A stretch of 64,000 nucleotides of DNA from CAWAND01 sp963783335 (GTDB lineage Bacteria > Chloroflexota > Anaerolineae > Anaerolineales > E44-bin32). Shown here in pieces: positions 1 through 9,245 of this stretch. Under the pieces are notes generated by a model. The model was not told the DNA's origin. It did not search any database and saw nothing but the letters and a program-made list of their open reading frames with translations. The stretch lies in assembly GCA_963783335.1 (NCBI GenBank), contig CAWAND010000004.1, positions 610,305 through 674,304 of the forward strand, given 5' to 3'. Both the position numbers and the translations under genes were made by a program. Every line of letters starts with the position of its first letter. The stretch's first letter is position 1.

Positions 1-1103
1 GAGTCCGGGAGCTGCGTGGCAATGCGTGCCACCGCCCCCAGAGTCACGAGCACAAACAGCAGCATATTGAGGGCACGAGCCAGCCTCTCGGGCACCTGGC
101 GTCCGCCTCGAAACCTGGTGCGGAGCGATTCGACACTTGCTTCGAGGTGCCTGGCGAGAACCGGGGCTGTGACAATCGCGAACAGTCCAATGTTGCGCGC
201 GGCATCAAAGCCCAGATAGGTGAAAACGGCCACCAAGATGAGCGCTGTGGCTCGCGGTCTGCGGCGTGACGCAGCCAGAGTCACCATCAGCAGGATGACC
301 ATCAACAGAAACGGCTGCATCTGCAGTTGATGAAAACTCGGGCTCTGCCACTCTTGGATGTACTCCCGAAGCACATGGATCGAGACGGTCTGCAGCGGGT
401 AGAAGATCATGCGCGGACCAACCGGGTTGAGAGACACGGCCGCCAGTGAGAGCGCGCCCCCGATCAGCCAATCCGTGATCGTCGTCCGCCGGGCAGCCCA
501 GACTTCGGAGCGGAGCGCACCTCGTAGCGGGGCCAGCAGCAACTCAGTCAACTCACCCAGGACATACAGCCCAATCAACAGCAAGCCAACGGCGAAGCCG
601 CCGTGCAAGTTGACCCATAGGAGCATACCCAACGGGAGCAGCCACCAAACGCGGATACGTCCCAGCCTTTGGGCTTCCAGCATCGCTACAAATGCCCCCG
701 TCAACGCCAGGGTGAAGATTTGGGGGCGAGCGGACCAAAAAACTCCTGAAGCAGAAGCCGCAAATACCAGCACAAAGCCGCGCACAAGCGGGCCGGTTTC
801 CAGCACCGGCCAGAGGCACATGAAGGCCAACAGCACCATGAACCCGGTCAGAAGGTCGAGGCCCGCATAGCCAAAGGTCCTGAAATCGACCAGGAGTGCA
901 ACCTGCGCCAGCCAGCCAGGGTAGAGCCATGGCTGGCCCTGGCGAGTCAACGAGAATGGATCCACCGTCAACCAGCGTCCGTGCTCGAGCATCCAAGCAC
1001 CCGCTCGCAGGTGCCACCAGGTATCACTGTCGACGGAGGTACGCACGGCCATGGCCAAGATGGCCAGACCGGTGACGCCCAGGACCAGGCGGCGAAACGT
1101 CAC
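1..1103 (-). CDS. GT-C-like polytopic membrane protein, 3' part outside window
   Basis: Translating the minus strand from a GTG at 1103 gives an uninterrupted frame to the left edge (about 367 codons), so the C-terminus lies outside the window. The protein is strongly hydrophobic with many membrane segments. An N-terminal loop carries D27-T-W-W-H31-L, resembling the acidic first-loop motif of GT-C glycosyltransferases and related lipid-linked sugar transferases. The GTG overlaps the stop of the upstream gene as GTGA, so the two are probably translationally coupled. By inference it works on cell-surface glycans or glycoproteins. No substrate can be read, and a non-enzymatic membrane protein is possible. 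Confidence 0.7.
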   Translation of the reverse strand, partial: MTFRRLVLGVTGLAILAMAVRTSVDSDTWWHLRAGAWMLEHGRWLTVDPFSLTRQGQPWLYPGWLAQVALLVDFRTFGYAGLDLLTGFMVLLAFMCLWPVLETGPLVRGFVLVFAASASGVFWSARPQIFTLALTGAFVAMLEAQRLGRIRVWWLLPLGMLLWVNLHGGFAVGLLLIGLYVLGELTELLLAPLRGALRSEVWAARRTTITDWLIGGALSLAAVSLNPVGPRMIFYPLQTVSIHVLREYIQEWQSPSFHQLQMQPFLLMVILLMVTLAASRRRPRATALILVAVFTYLGFDAARNIGLFAIVTAPVLARHLEASVESLRTRFRGGRQVPERLARALNMLLFVLVTLGAVARIATQLPD

Positions 1104-2755
1104 GGCTTCAGGCCCGCCGGGGCCAGGTCTGCTGCGCTCAATCTCACGGGACGTGAGAGGTCATAGAAGACATGATACGGACCAATCCACTTATCGCGGA
1201 AAGCAACGCCCCGCAGGTCGAGTCCGCTGGAAAGCGCGTCATCCAGGCCGGGGTGATTGGTGGTGACATAGGCTACTTTCGAGCTGTTCGACACCAGCTC
1301 ATCGTAGGGCGAATAGCGATCATCTCTTGGCGTGTACCGAAAGTCCTGATGGTAGGGCAGCGTGGGGATGAACACAAGCCGCTCTTCTGAAATGAATGCC
1401 AATGGGTAAGCGACCCAATAGTTGGAATAGCCGCGGGTCTCCCCATTGGCCTCAAGGAATCCAGCCAGCTCCGGAAGATATGAGGCATCGACCTGGGCCA
1501 CTGGGTCAAAGGCGGTTGTCAGGCGGGGGGACATTGGGCGAGCCGCCTGGAAGGTGCTGACAAGATTAAAAAGCAGCACGCAACCCAAGGCTGCGCCCGC
1601 CCACCGACTCCCCCTTGCATGCCTCAAATCCGCCACCCAAGCTCCGCCAACGACAGCCATCACCATGTAGACCGGCAAGAAATAGCGCCCACTGGGGTCG
1701 GCGCCGAAGGGCGAGAGCAGAAATCCGGCCAGCAATACCGCCACCACTGAGAGTAGGAGCCAGCCCGCGACCCGATCATTCCCTAACTGAAAACGGCGCA
1801 TGCCCGCCCAGCCGAGTGCGCCCAACCAGAAGATCAGGGCCAGAGGAACCAGCGGCCATGCCAGAACGTCAACCGACCATGGCGGGCGCAGACCCATCAT
1901 GACCGTGGGTCCGAAAAGGAGCAGGTTCATGAAATGGCTCCCAATGGCCGCCAACCAGTCTGTCGGGGAGGCGCCGGCGATAGCCGAGCCTCCCAACTCG
2001 GTGACCAATGAACCCAGGCCGTGATCGACCGCCCAGCCAAGCCAGGGCGCTGCACCAATGATCCCCCCCAGCCCTGCGGCCAGAACCGCAACCGCGCGAT
2101 GACGGCTCCCCTTCCGACGGAGGAGGCTGGGCAGAACAAAGGGAAGGCTCGCCAGGCTGTAGACGAGTGTCAAGCCGAAGACCCACAAACCGAGCCCGCT
2201 TAGGAGCCCCCATGCAAACCACAATCGCGGACTCTGGGGTCTGGCGCGGAGTGAGAGCGAGGTGAGCAGGATCAGGTTGCCGATGATGAGAGCCTCGCCG
2301 TAGCCGCCTAACGACACCGTCGTGTAAAGGGTCACCCCCACCGTCGGTACCGCCAGCAACATGGCGGATGCCCAGGCAGCCAGGCGTGAGCCGGTGGCCC
2401 GAAGGACAAACAGATAGCTGGTTCCTACAGTGAGCATGTAAAGCCCCACCTGGACGGCCCTTATCACCCATACCTGGGCTCCCGCAACTGAGAACCCGGC
2501 CGCGATCAGCCATGCGTCCAGGCTCCCCAGATAGGCCTGACCGTAGAAGAAGACCGGGCGTTCGCCCTGCAGGATGTGCCTGGCCATCAAGCCCACCACG
2601 GCCTCGTCTGCATTGAATGGAAACGCACCCCACGCGAGCAGCAGGGCTTTCAGGCCAACAACGACTGTTAGAGGCAAGACCAGCCCCCAGGGCCAGCTGA
2701 AGAATCGCGCCAAACTGTCTCTCGGTGCCGGAATCTTGGCCGCCTTTGTCGTCAT
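1100..2755 (-). CDS. GT-C family (PMT/ArnT-like) membrane glycosyltransferase
   Basis: A 551-residue protein with about 10-12 predicted membrane helices and a D50-E51 pair in the first extracytoplasmic loop. That is the acidic motif typical of GT39/GT83-like enzymes, which use polyprenyl-phosphate sugars. The C-terminal ~120 residues are soluble, as in this superfamily. It starts divergently from the gene at 2812 and its stop overlaps the next gene's GTG, forming a two-gene operon. The role in protein or lipid glycosylation is inferred from fold-level resemblance. Acceptor and donor are unknown. Confidence 0.72.
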   Translation of the reverse strand: MTTKAAKIPAPRDSLARFFSWPWGLVLPLTVVVGLKALLLAWGAFPFNADEAVVGLMARHILQGERPVFFYGQAYLGSLDAWLIAAGFSVAGAQVWVIRAVQVGLYMLTVGTSYLFVLRATGSRLAAWASAMLLAVPTVGVTLYTTVSLGGYGEALIIGNLILLTSLSLRARPQSPRLWFAWGLLSGLGLWVFGLTLVYSLASLPFVLPSLLRRKGSRHRAVAVLAAGLGGIIGAAPWLGWAVDHGLGSLVTELGGSAIAGASPTDWLAAIGSHFMNLLLFGPTVMMGLRPPWSVDVLAWPLVPLALIFWLGALGWAGMRRFQLGNDRVAGWLLLSVVAVLLAGFLLSPFGADPSGRYFLPVYMVMAVVGGAWVADLRHARGSRWAGAALGCVLLFNLVSTFQAARPMSPRLTTAFDPVAQVDASYLPELAGFLEANGETRGYSNYWVAYPLAFISEERLVFIPTLPYHQDFRYTPRDDRYSPYDELVSNSSKVAYVTTNHPGLDDALSSGLDLRGVAFRDKWIGPYHVFYDLSRPVRLSAADLAPAGLKP

Positions 2756-2777
2756 GCTGCCTGCCCCGAGCTCCCAA

Positions 2778-2805
2778 TTACCATTTTCCAGGTCCTTGCT
2801 ATAAT
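2778..2805 (+). promoter_or_regulatory. Sigma-70 type promoter, leaderless configuration
   Basis: TTACCA (2778-2783), a 16 bp spacer and a perfect TATAAT (2800-2805) end 6 bp before the ATG at 2812. Transcription would begin at or next to the start codon. Confidence 0.6.
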
Positions 2806-2811
2806 CTCGCC

Positions 2812-4332
2812 ATGTCTGGGCGTCTCGAACGGGCCGTGCCTTGGGTTATCGCTCTCATCGCTTTGGTTGCACGCTTGATACCGGGCCCGCGCACCATTGA
2901 CGATGCCTACATCACTTTCCGCTATGCGCAAAACCTGATTTCAGGCGCTGGTTTTGTTTACAACGCCGGCGAACGTGTCTTGGGGACCACGACTCCACTC
3001 TACACGTTGCTGATGTCCCTGCTATCGATACCGGTCGGCGGCGCATCGGCGCCCTTCCCCTACCTGGCTCTGGTGGCAAATGCCGTGTTAGGCGCCGCCA
3101 GCTGCTGGCTTCTCATACGTCTTGGAAGCCACCTTGGGTATCCTATTGCAGGCTCGATCACGGCCGTCGTTTGGGCGTTGGCCCCCATGTCGGTGACCTT
3201 TGCCATCGGCGGCATGGAGACGAGCCTCTTCGTCCTCCTCATCCTGGCGACATTCTACTTCTACTACAGCCAGCGCCCAACTGCCGGCGCTTTGATGGCT
3301 GCTCTGTGCTTGCTCACCCGACCGGATGGCATCCTTTTCATCGGCCCACTGGCCTTGGAGAGAGCGCGGCAAGCCTGGCTGACCAAACACGAGCGCACGA
3401 TCCCTGCCTTCGGCTGGTCCGAGGGGATGGCGTTTCTTCTGCCATTGGCGGCCTGGACCGCATTCGCAGGACTCTACTTCGGCAATCCGCTCCCGAACTC
3501 AATTGCCGCCAAGATCTCCGCCTATCATCTCCCCCCCAACGCGGCGCTGATCCGCCTGCTCCAACACTATGCCACGCCTTTCCTTGGGCAGCTTACATTT
3601 GGAAACACCTGGATTCCAATCGGCCTGGTTCTCTTTCCTTTCCTATTCGGACTGGGCGCCCTCACGGTCCTTCGCCGACGGTCAGACCTGTGGCCCATCT
3701 TCGCGGCGCCCTGGATCTATCTGATAGTGTTCTCGGCTTTCAACCCGCTGATTTTCCGCTGGTACCTGGCGCCGCCGCTTCCGTTCTATTTCTTGGGAAT
3801 CGCGCTGGGCATGGAACGGCTGGGAACCGACCTGCGCACCCGCCTGGTGCCGCTTGGAATGGGCCTTGCCGCGGCCATCCTGACCCTGCACGGTTGGGTG
3901 CTCCACCCATCTCACGGACTCGATCGCCCTGCCCCCGACATGGCCTACACCAAGCTTGAGCTCTTGTATATTGAGGTGGCCGACGATCTTAAGCAGAGAC
4001 TTGAGCCCGGGCAGACGGTGGCGGCGGGTGACATCGGCGCCCTGGGCTACTACACCGGGGCACACATGCTGGACACACTGGGACTTGTTTCGCCAGATGC
4101 GTCAGCCTACTATCCGCTGGATGCCGCCTACTATGTGATCAACTATGCCATCCCGCCAAAGCTCATTTCAGATTTGAAACCCGACTATGTCGTCCTGCTC
4201 GAAGTGTATGGCCGCAAAGGCCTTCTCCAAGACGAGGCCTTCGTACGGGCATACCGACTGATAGAGACCCTGCCGACAGACATCTACGGCAGCCGCGACA
4301 TGTTCGTCTTTGCTCGAGCGATCGACAAGTGA
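2812..4332 (+). CDS. GT-C family membrane glycosyltransferase
   Basis: A 506-residue polytopic membrane protein. The first outer loop has D30-D31-A-Y followed by R-Y-A, a motif common in bacterial GT-C proteins (PMT_2/ArnT-like), and the C-terminus is a soluble domain of about 130 residues. The reading frame continues upstream, but ATG 2812 is chosen because a perfect TATAAT ends 6 bp before it and no Shine-Dalgarno sequence is visible. The stop overlaps the GTG of the following gene as GTGA, indicating coupled translation. It probably transfers a sugar from a polyprenyl-phosphate donor outside the membrane (inference). Confidence 0.72.
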   Translation: MSGRLERAVPWVIALIALVARLIPGPRTIDDAYITFRYAQNLISGAGFVYNAGERVLGTTTPLYTLLMSLLSIPVGGASAPFPYLALVANAVLGAASCWLLIRLGSHLGYPIAGSITAVVWALAPMSVTFAIGGMETSLFVLLILATFYFYYSQRPTAGALMAALCLLTRPDGILFIGPLALERARQAWLTKHERTIPAFGWSEGMAFLLPLAAWTAFAGLYFGNPLPNSIAAKISAYHLPPNAALIRLLQHYATPFLGQLTFGNTWIPIGLVLFPFLFGLGALTVLRRRSDLWPIFAAPWIYLIVFSAFNPLIFRWYLAPPLPFYFLGIALGMERLGTDLRTRLVPLGMGLAAAILTLHGWVLHPSHGLDRPAPDMAYTKLELLYIEVADDLKQRLEPGQTVAAGDIGALGYYTGAHMLDTLGLVSPDASAYYPLDAAYYVINYAIPPKLISDLKPDYVVLLEVYGRKGLLQDEAFVRAYRLIETLPTDIYGSRDMFVFARAIDK

Positions 4333-5633
4333 AAGATTTCACAAAGCGACATGCTGGCGCACTGATCCTGATCCCAGTGCTGACCCTGATTCATGTGCTG
4401 GGAACGGCCTCGGTCCCCTTTCACCCCGACGAAAGCTCTCTCCTCTACCAGAGCCGGGATCTGGAGATCTGGCTCACCCACCCGCTCGATCTGGCCTGGC
4501 GGCCCGGAGGACCTCCCGGCGACCCAGCCGGATACCGTGCACTCAATGCTCCGCTGCCAAAGTACGTTTTGGGCATTGGGCGGCGGCTGGCAGGTTTCGG
4601 CCCTGAGGCGGTGTCGGTCGATTGGGATTGGACTCTGGATTGGGGGGCCAACGTCAAAGCTGGGGCCATGCCAGATCCGCGCCTTCTCCTCGGCGCGCGT
4701 CTGGCGAGCAGCGCGCTGATCGCCTTGAGCTTGCTCTTCATCTACAAAGCAGGCCTCGAAATCAGCGGGCGAGGGACGGCATTGTTGGCCGTCTTTCTGG
4801 CCGGCACGAACGCCTTGGTTTTGCTGCACGCCCGCCGCGCCATGGCGGAGGGGACGCTTTTTTTAGCCGTATCCTTTGCATTGTGGGGCATCACCGTCGC
4901 CGGAAGGCGCCCATGGCTGGCAGGGGTTGGCTCAGCGCTGGCTTTCGCTGCCAAGCAATCAGCAGCCCCTTTGGCACTCATCGGAGTCGTAGCTGCCGTT
5001 TGGCCTCAGCCCGGAGAGGGCGCCAGGATCCGCTGGAAACAAGGTCTCCGATTTCTGCTGGCGGGCGCGGCCCTCACCGTCGTCCTGCAGCCTTTCTTCT
5101 GGGCCCATCCGTTGGGTGCGGCACGCGCCATGCTCGACGCCCGCCGGGCATTGCTGACGTCTCAGATTGAAACCTTGCACGCCGTGGCCCCTGGCCGTGT
5201 CCTCGAGAGCCCGGCCGAGCGCACCGCCGCCATGTTGGGCGAGCTGTTCATTATCCCCCCACAGCTGTCGGAGGCAGGCAACTACCTTCAACAGACCGCC
5301 TCCCAGGATCATGCCTACCTGGGGAATCCATTCCACCGGCTGCTGAGGGGTTTTGTCGCCGGCGGGCTCATGCTCGGGCTTACTCTGCTGGGGTTGCTGC
5401 TCAGCCTGTGGCCTGCGTCGGGGGACATCCGTGAAAAGCGAGTGGCCCGCCGCTGGTTGGCGGTGGCGGGGATGGCGGAAGCGCTGGCCCTGCTGTGGGC
5501 CAATCCCTTGCCCTTCCAGCGCTACTATCTCCCGCTGATTCCCTTTGTCACATTGTGGGGGGCGTTCGGAGCATCTGGGCTGGCGAAAGCGCTCATCCTG
5601 CTTCGCCGGAGGCGCCAACCCCAGCTCAGCTAG
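4329..5633 (+). CDS. GT-C family (PMT-like) membrane glycosyltransferase
   Basis: A 434-residue membrane protein starting at a GTG that overlaps the preceding stop. H-P-D34-E35-S in the first outer loop matches the catalytic Asp-Glu position of GT39-like mannosyl/glycosyltransferases. Roughly ten hydrophobic segments follow, and the C-terminus ends in a basic RRRRQ-containing tail. It forms an operon with the gene at 2812. With the minus-strand pair it makes four GT-C-like genes in 5.6 kb, suggesting a surface glycosylation locus. Substrate unknown. Confidence 0.72.
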   Translation: MKDFTKRHAGALILIPVLTLIHVLGTASVPFHPDESSLLYQSRDLEIWLTHPLDLAWRPGGPPGDPAGYRALNAPLPKYVLGIGRRLAGFGPEAVSVDWDWTLDWGANVKAGAMPDPRLLLGARLASSALIALSLLFIYKAGLEISGRGTALLAVFLAGTNALVLLHARRAMAEGTLFLAVSFALWGITVAGRRPWLAGVGSALAFAAKQSAAPLALIGVVAAVWPQPGEGARIRWKQGLRFLLAGAALTVVLQPFFWAHPLGAARAMLDARRALLTSQIETLHAVAPGRVLESPAERTAAMLGELFIIPPQLSEAGNYLQQTASQDHAYLGNPFHRLLRGFVAGGLMLGLTLLGLLLSLWPASGDIREKRVARRWLAVAGMAEALALLWANPLPFQRYYLPLIPFVTLWGAFGASGLAKALILLRRRRQPQLS

Positions 5634-5644
5634 CTCGCCCGTCT

Positions 5645-5676
5645 CAAAGAAAACGCCAGGCGCGTCTGCGCCTGGC
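5645..5676 (-). terminator. Intrinsic terminator of rpoD
   Basis: On the minus strand a 9 bp stem (GCCAGGCGC/GCGCCTGGC, tetraloop at 5664-5667) is followed by GTTTTCTTTG. It lies 30-60 bp past the rpoD stop. The plus strand has no T-run after the stem, so it serves the minus-strand gene. Confidence 0.8.
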
Positions 5677-5707
5677 TGGCACACCCCCCGCACCGAGAGG
5701 AACCTAT

Positions 5708-6976
5708 CTAGTTCCCCAGATAGCCTGAAAGCTTTCGCCGCCGGCTTGGATGTCGCAAACGCGAGAGAGCCTGAGCTTCGATTTGGCGCACACGCTCGCG
5801 AGTAACGCCCATTTTACGGCCAACTTCCTCCAGCGTGTAGCTTTGGCCGTCCATTAGGCCATAGCGGAGCTGGAGGATCCGCACCTCACGCGGCGGCATG
5901 TCCAGCAGAATCTCGTCCAAATGTTGGCGCAGTAAGCTGTGGGTCACGGTGTCGGCCGGGGCCGCTGAGTCCCTGTCCTCGACGAAATCGGCCAAAACAG
6001 AATCCTCATCCTCGTCCATCGGCATCTCAAGTGAGATCGGCCGCCGGGACACTTGGATCATATTCTCCACCTTCTTGACGGGGACGCCGAGCGCCTCCGC
6101 CATCTCGTCCAAGGTGGGTTCGCGCCCAAGGCGCTGGGTCAGCCGATGGGTCGTTCGGAGAAGCTTGTTGATCTGATCACCCATATGGACCGGCACTCTG
6201 ATGGTCCGCCCCTGGTCAGCGATAGCGCGGGTCACAGCCTGACGAATCCACCATGTCGCATAGGTCGAAAACTTGTGCCCGCGTTGGTACTCAAACTTCT
6301 TCGTGGCGCGGATCAGGCCGATGTTGCCCTCTTGAATCAGGTCCAAGAACGGCACGCCTCGGCCGACGTAGCGCTTGGCAACGCTGATCACCAAGCGCGA
6401 ATTGGCTGTGATCAGATGCTCACGTGCAGCCCAGCCATCCTGAACCAGCTCCTGCAGCTCAGCCCGATTCTTGGTTGAAGACGGGCCGTTGGCCATCAGG
6501 AACCGGGCTTCTTTGCCGCGTTCAATCCTCTTGGCGAGCTCAACTTCTTCTTTGGCAGTGAGGAGCGGGATTCTTCCGACGACCTTGAGATACAACCCCA
6601 CGCTGTCATCGATATCGAGGTTGGAGACCTCCAGCGGGTCTTCATCTTCTAGCGCCTCGCTGACCTGATCCGGCTGACTGTCCTTCTGGTCCGGGTCGTC
6701 AACAACCACAACCCCGGCTGCTGTCAGGGCCGCGAAAAGCTCTTCAACCAGGTCCACATCCTCTTCCGCCTCAGGCAACACCCGCGAGATGTCTTCGTAG
6801 GTCACATAGCCGTGATCGCGCCCGAAATCGACCAGTTTGCGGATCGCCTGATCCTGTTCATCTTGCTCCGCTTCGGGCGCTTCCTTAATAACCAAGCGGA
6901 TCCCGACGGGCGGGGAATCCAAAGTATCTGACTTCATACGGCCGCGAGTTGAGGAGTGATAGTGGTGTTTGTTCAT
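5708..6976 (-). CDS. rpoD: RNA polymerase primary sigma factor (sigma-70)
   Basis: A 422-residue group 1/2 sigma factor. An acidic N-terminal region 1.1-like segment is followed by region 1.2 (D-S-V-G-L-Y-L), region 2 with the -10 reading helix (F-S-T-Y-A-T-W-W-I-R-Q-A), region 3, and region 4 with the -35-binding helix-turn-helix (T-L-E-E-V-G, then R-E-R-V-R-Q-I-E). The frame extends to 7054, but ATG 6976 is preferred because TTGCAT-N17-TATTCT ends 7 bp upstream, which fits a leaderless mRNA. This protein presumably recognises the TTGACA/TATAAT-like promoters listed throughout the window. A second ATG at 6937 is an alternative start. Confidence 0.95.
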   Translation of the reverse strand: MNKHHYHSSTRGRMKSDTLDSPPVGIRLVIKEAPEAEQDEQDQAIRKLVDFGRDHGYVTYEDISRVLPEAEEDVDLVEELFAALTAAGVVVVDDPDQKDSQPDQVSEALEDEDPLEVSNLDIDDSVGLYLKVVGRIPLLTAKEEVELAKRIERGKEARFLMANGPSSTKNRAELQELVQDGWAAREHLITANSRLVISVAKRYVGRGVPFLDLIQEGNIGLIRATKKFEYQRGHKFSTYATWWIRQAVTRAIADQGRTIRVPVHMGDQINKLLRTTHRLTQRLGREPTLDEMAEALGVPVKKVENMIQVSRRPISLEMPMDEDEDSVLADFVEDRDSAAPADTVTHSLLRQHLDEILLDMPPREVRILQLRYGLMDGQSYTLEEVGRKMGVTRERVRQIEAQALSRLRHPSRRRKLSGYLGN

Positions 6977-6983
6977 CGAGATC

Positions 6984-7012
6984 AGAATACAGAAAATTCG
7001 GTAGTAATGCAA
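6984..7012 (-). promoter_or_regulatory. rpoD promoter, leaderless
   Basis: Reading the minus strand: TTGCAT (7012-7007), a 17 bp spacer, TATTCT (6989-6984), then 7 bp to ATG 6976. Spacing is ideal for sigma-70 and leaves essentially no 5' leader. Confidence 0.65.
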
Positions 7013-7075
7013 TGCATGATCCGATGGCCCCCGGAGCCAGACCACATGGCCCACGCCTGAAGTCAGCCGGAACGG

Positions 7076-7669
7076 TCAGGGAGTGGGTGTCGGGAGGGCG
7101 AGTGCTTGAGGCGTGAGCGTCGGCCTCGGGGTCGCGGTGGCTATCGGAGGGCTGCCTGCCATGGCGGTGACATTGCCCAATGTGTAGCTGCTCACAAAAT
7201 AGACGGTGCCGCTGGATGGAAGTTTGACATAGACCACATCCCCTGTCGGTGAGGTCTGCCCCACGAGTAGCTGGTCGCTTGAGCCGTCACGCAAACCGAC
7301 CGTAATCCGGAAGGAAGGATTGTCGAGTCCAAAGGCTGCCAGATCTGCGTCAGGGCTGGAATCACTGGGCACGAGGCTGGCCAGGGTGTCGGCTGCTATC
7401 TCCAAACGTCCGACATCGGCCAGGTCCTTGGGCTGGTCCAGGACCCACCCCGGCGATGCGTTCCGATGGGCCTGCACGATATCCCCCGTCTCGAGATCCT
7501 CAATCTTCAGAGACATGATGTCGCGAGAGGCAAAGCTCCACAAAGGCGCTGCCGTGGGTGTTGCATCCGCCGACTGCGCCGACGAGCCGCCAGATCTGGC
7601 ATACCAAATGGCGCCCGCCAGAGCCACTGCGAACACAATCAACGCAATCCATGTGCTGCGTCTAATCAT
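7076..7669 (-). CDS. DUF4340-like exported protein of ABC operon
   Basis: A 197-residue protein with one N-terminal membrane segment (residues ~7-24) and an extracytoplasmic domain. The middle part (I-M-S-L-K-I-E-D, then D-S-S-P-D-A-D-L-A-A-F-G-L-D-N-P) matches the pattern of DUF4340 proteins that accompany GldG-type ABC auxiliary proteins. It ends in a short Thr/Pro-rich tail (T-A-T-P-R-P-T-L-T-P). It is the last gene of the minus-strand ABC operon, 13 bp after the GldG-like gene. The function in the exporter is unknown; a role as a periplasmic partner is inferred from synteny. Confidence 0.72.
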   Translation of the reverse strand: MIRRSTWIALIVFAVALAGAIWYARSGGSSAQSADATPTAAPLWSFASRDIMSLKIEDLETGDIVQAHRNASPGWVLDQPKDLADVGRLEIAADTLASLVPSDSSPDADLAAFGLDNPSFRITVGLRDGSSDQLLVGQTSPTGDVVYVKLPSSGTVYFVSSYTLGNVTAMAGSPPIATATPRPTLTPQALALPTPTP

Positions 7670-7682
7670 GACGAGAGCGGCC

Positions 7683-9245
7683 TCAGTGCCTGCGGCGTCG
7701 CCGCCACCAGATCACCAGGCCAGAGCCAAGCGCCCCGCCCGGCAGGAGGATGATCGTCACCAAGAAGACCAGTCCGAGCGTCTGCACTGAAGGAGGCACA
7801 ACGAATCTCGAGGTCGACTTTTTGGGCGTCAGATCAATGAGTGTGTCCTGCTTTGCCGCCCAGTCGATGCTGTTGATCAGCATGTCGCCGTTCGCGTAGC
7901 TGAAGTAGTAGCCGTTGTCGGCAAAGTCCGAATCGCCGAAGACAACGATGCGCGCTCCGGTCTTTGAGTCCTGGCCAACGGCACCCACCGGGAGAGGTCC
8001 GGGGAAATCGGACCCCTGGTCGTACTGGGCCTGGTTGGTGTCGATCACTTTCTGGATATCGGTCTCACCCCACGAACTTTGGCCGGAGTTCACCAGAGCG
8101 GTCACCGTCTTTGTGGCGTCGCTGGGCGGGGTGATCGCCATACTCCGAGCGGTGGGATAGATCGTCGTTTGGCCCTGCAGGCGCTGTGTAATGGGGTGGT
8201 CCGCATAGCTTGAGGCAAGACCGGCCAGCGGAAGTGTCGAGGTGAAGTCGACCACCAGGTCATCCTGGAAACTGATCCCCCACGTCTGAGACAGGTAGGT
8301 TCCCAATGGATCCGCGCCAGGTTTGATCTTTGTGGTTAGGGTGGGCTCATACAGCACAACCAATGACCCGCCGCCAGCCTGGTAGTCCTGGAGCGATTTG
8401 ACTTCGTCAGCTGAGAGCGCCAGTTGGGGCCCAGCAATCACGACGGCTTTGGCGTCATCTGGCACCTTACCGGTCTGGACGAGATTGAGGGCGCTGACCG
8501 TGTAGTTCTTGGCCTTGAGGGAGGCCGCCACCTGGCTGTATCCGGTTTCTGATGAGGCCGTCAGATCATGCTCACCGTGGCCGGTCAGAAAGTAGACCGT
8601 CCGGCTGCCGGGATTGGCCAGCCGTACTAGGGCTGAAGTCAGATCCTGCTCGGACACGGGTTGAACCACGGTTGTCTGGTCCCCCATCACCACCACCAGG
8701 CTGCCGTCCTTGGTGATCCCGTACTGCCGAGCCGCAGCCGGGTTCTTGTTGGGATCGATAAATTCAAAGGTCAGATTTCCCCCGCTGTGAACTTGGTACT
8801 GCTCCAGAAGCGGGCGAATACTGTCCCGCGATCCAGAGAGGTTGGGCGTATAGAAGCCCTTCAGCACCACAGGTTGCTTGAGTTCACCGAGGATTTTGAT
8901 CGTTTCTGGGGCCAGGCTGTACTTCTGATCCTCGGTCAGGTCCCAACTCTTGGGGTTTTGGTAGACGAGGAAATTGATGACCCCGACAATGCCGACAACT
9001 GCCACACTCACCAGGAGCGCGTTGCTGCCGTAGCGCGCCTGCCGCCCCGAGAGCAAGCGGCGCACCCGCGCCGGATCAAGCAAGATGCCGGCTGCGATGC
9101 CCAGCACGAAAAGTCCCAGCATGACCTGGAATGCGGTGTCGAATTGGCGGGTGAGGATGTACCGCACGCCATCGGCGATCAGAAAAAGAATCCCCAGGAG
9201 ATAGACGTAGGGTGCCCAGCGCTTGCGGTCGATGCTCATCCCCAT
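7683..9245 (-). CDS. GldG-like ABC transporter auxiliary protein
   Basis: A 520-residue protein with N-terminal membrane helices (residues ~10-90), a large extracytoplasmic domain and a C-terminal helix followed by a basic tail (W-W-R-R-R-R-R-H). The core contains the ABC_transp_aux/DUF7088 pattern: S-L-A-P-E-T-I-K, V-Y-F-L-T-G-H-G-E-H-D, then V-V-I-A-G-P and V-V-F-G-D-S-D-F-A-D-N near the end. It overlaps the end of the permease gene by 10 bp and precedes the DUF4340-like gene. In Bacteroidetes relatives work with GldA/GldF in gliding; here only a generic ABC-2 export role can be supported. Confidence 0.82.
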   Translation of the reverse strand: MGMSIDRKRWAPYVYLLGILFLIADGVRYILTRQFDTAFQVMLGLFVLGIAAGILLDPARVRRLLSGRQARYGSNALLVSVAVVGIVGVINFLVYQNPKSWDLTEDQKYSLAPETIKILGELKQPVVLKGFYTPNLSGSRDSIRPLLEQYQVHSGGNLTFEFIDPNKNPAAARQYGITKDGSLVVVMGDQTTVVQPVSEQDLTSALVRLANPGSRTVYFLTGHGEHDLTASSETGYSQVAASLKAKNYTVSALNLVQTGKVPDDAKAVVIAGPQLALSADEVKSLQDYQAGGGSLVVLYEPTLTTKIKPGADPLGTYLSQTWGISFQDDLVVDFTSTLPLAGLASSYADHPITQRLQGQTTIYPTARSMAITPPSDATKTVTALVNSGQSSWGETDIQKVIDTNQAQYDQGSDFPGPLPVGAVGQDSKTGARIVVFGDSDFADNGYYFSYANGDMLINSIDWAAKQDTLIDLTPKKSTSRFVVPPSVQTLGLVFLVTIILLPGGALGSGLVIWWRRRRRH

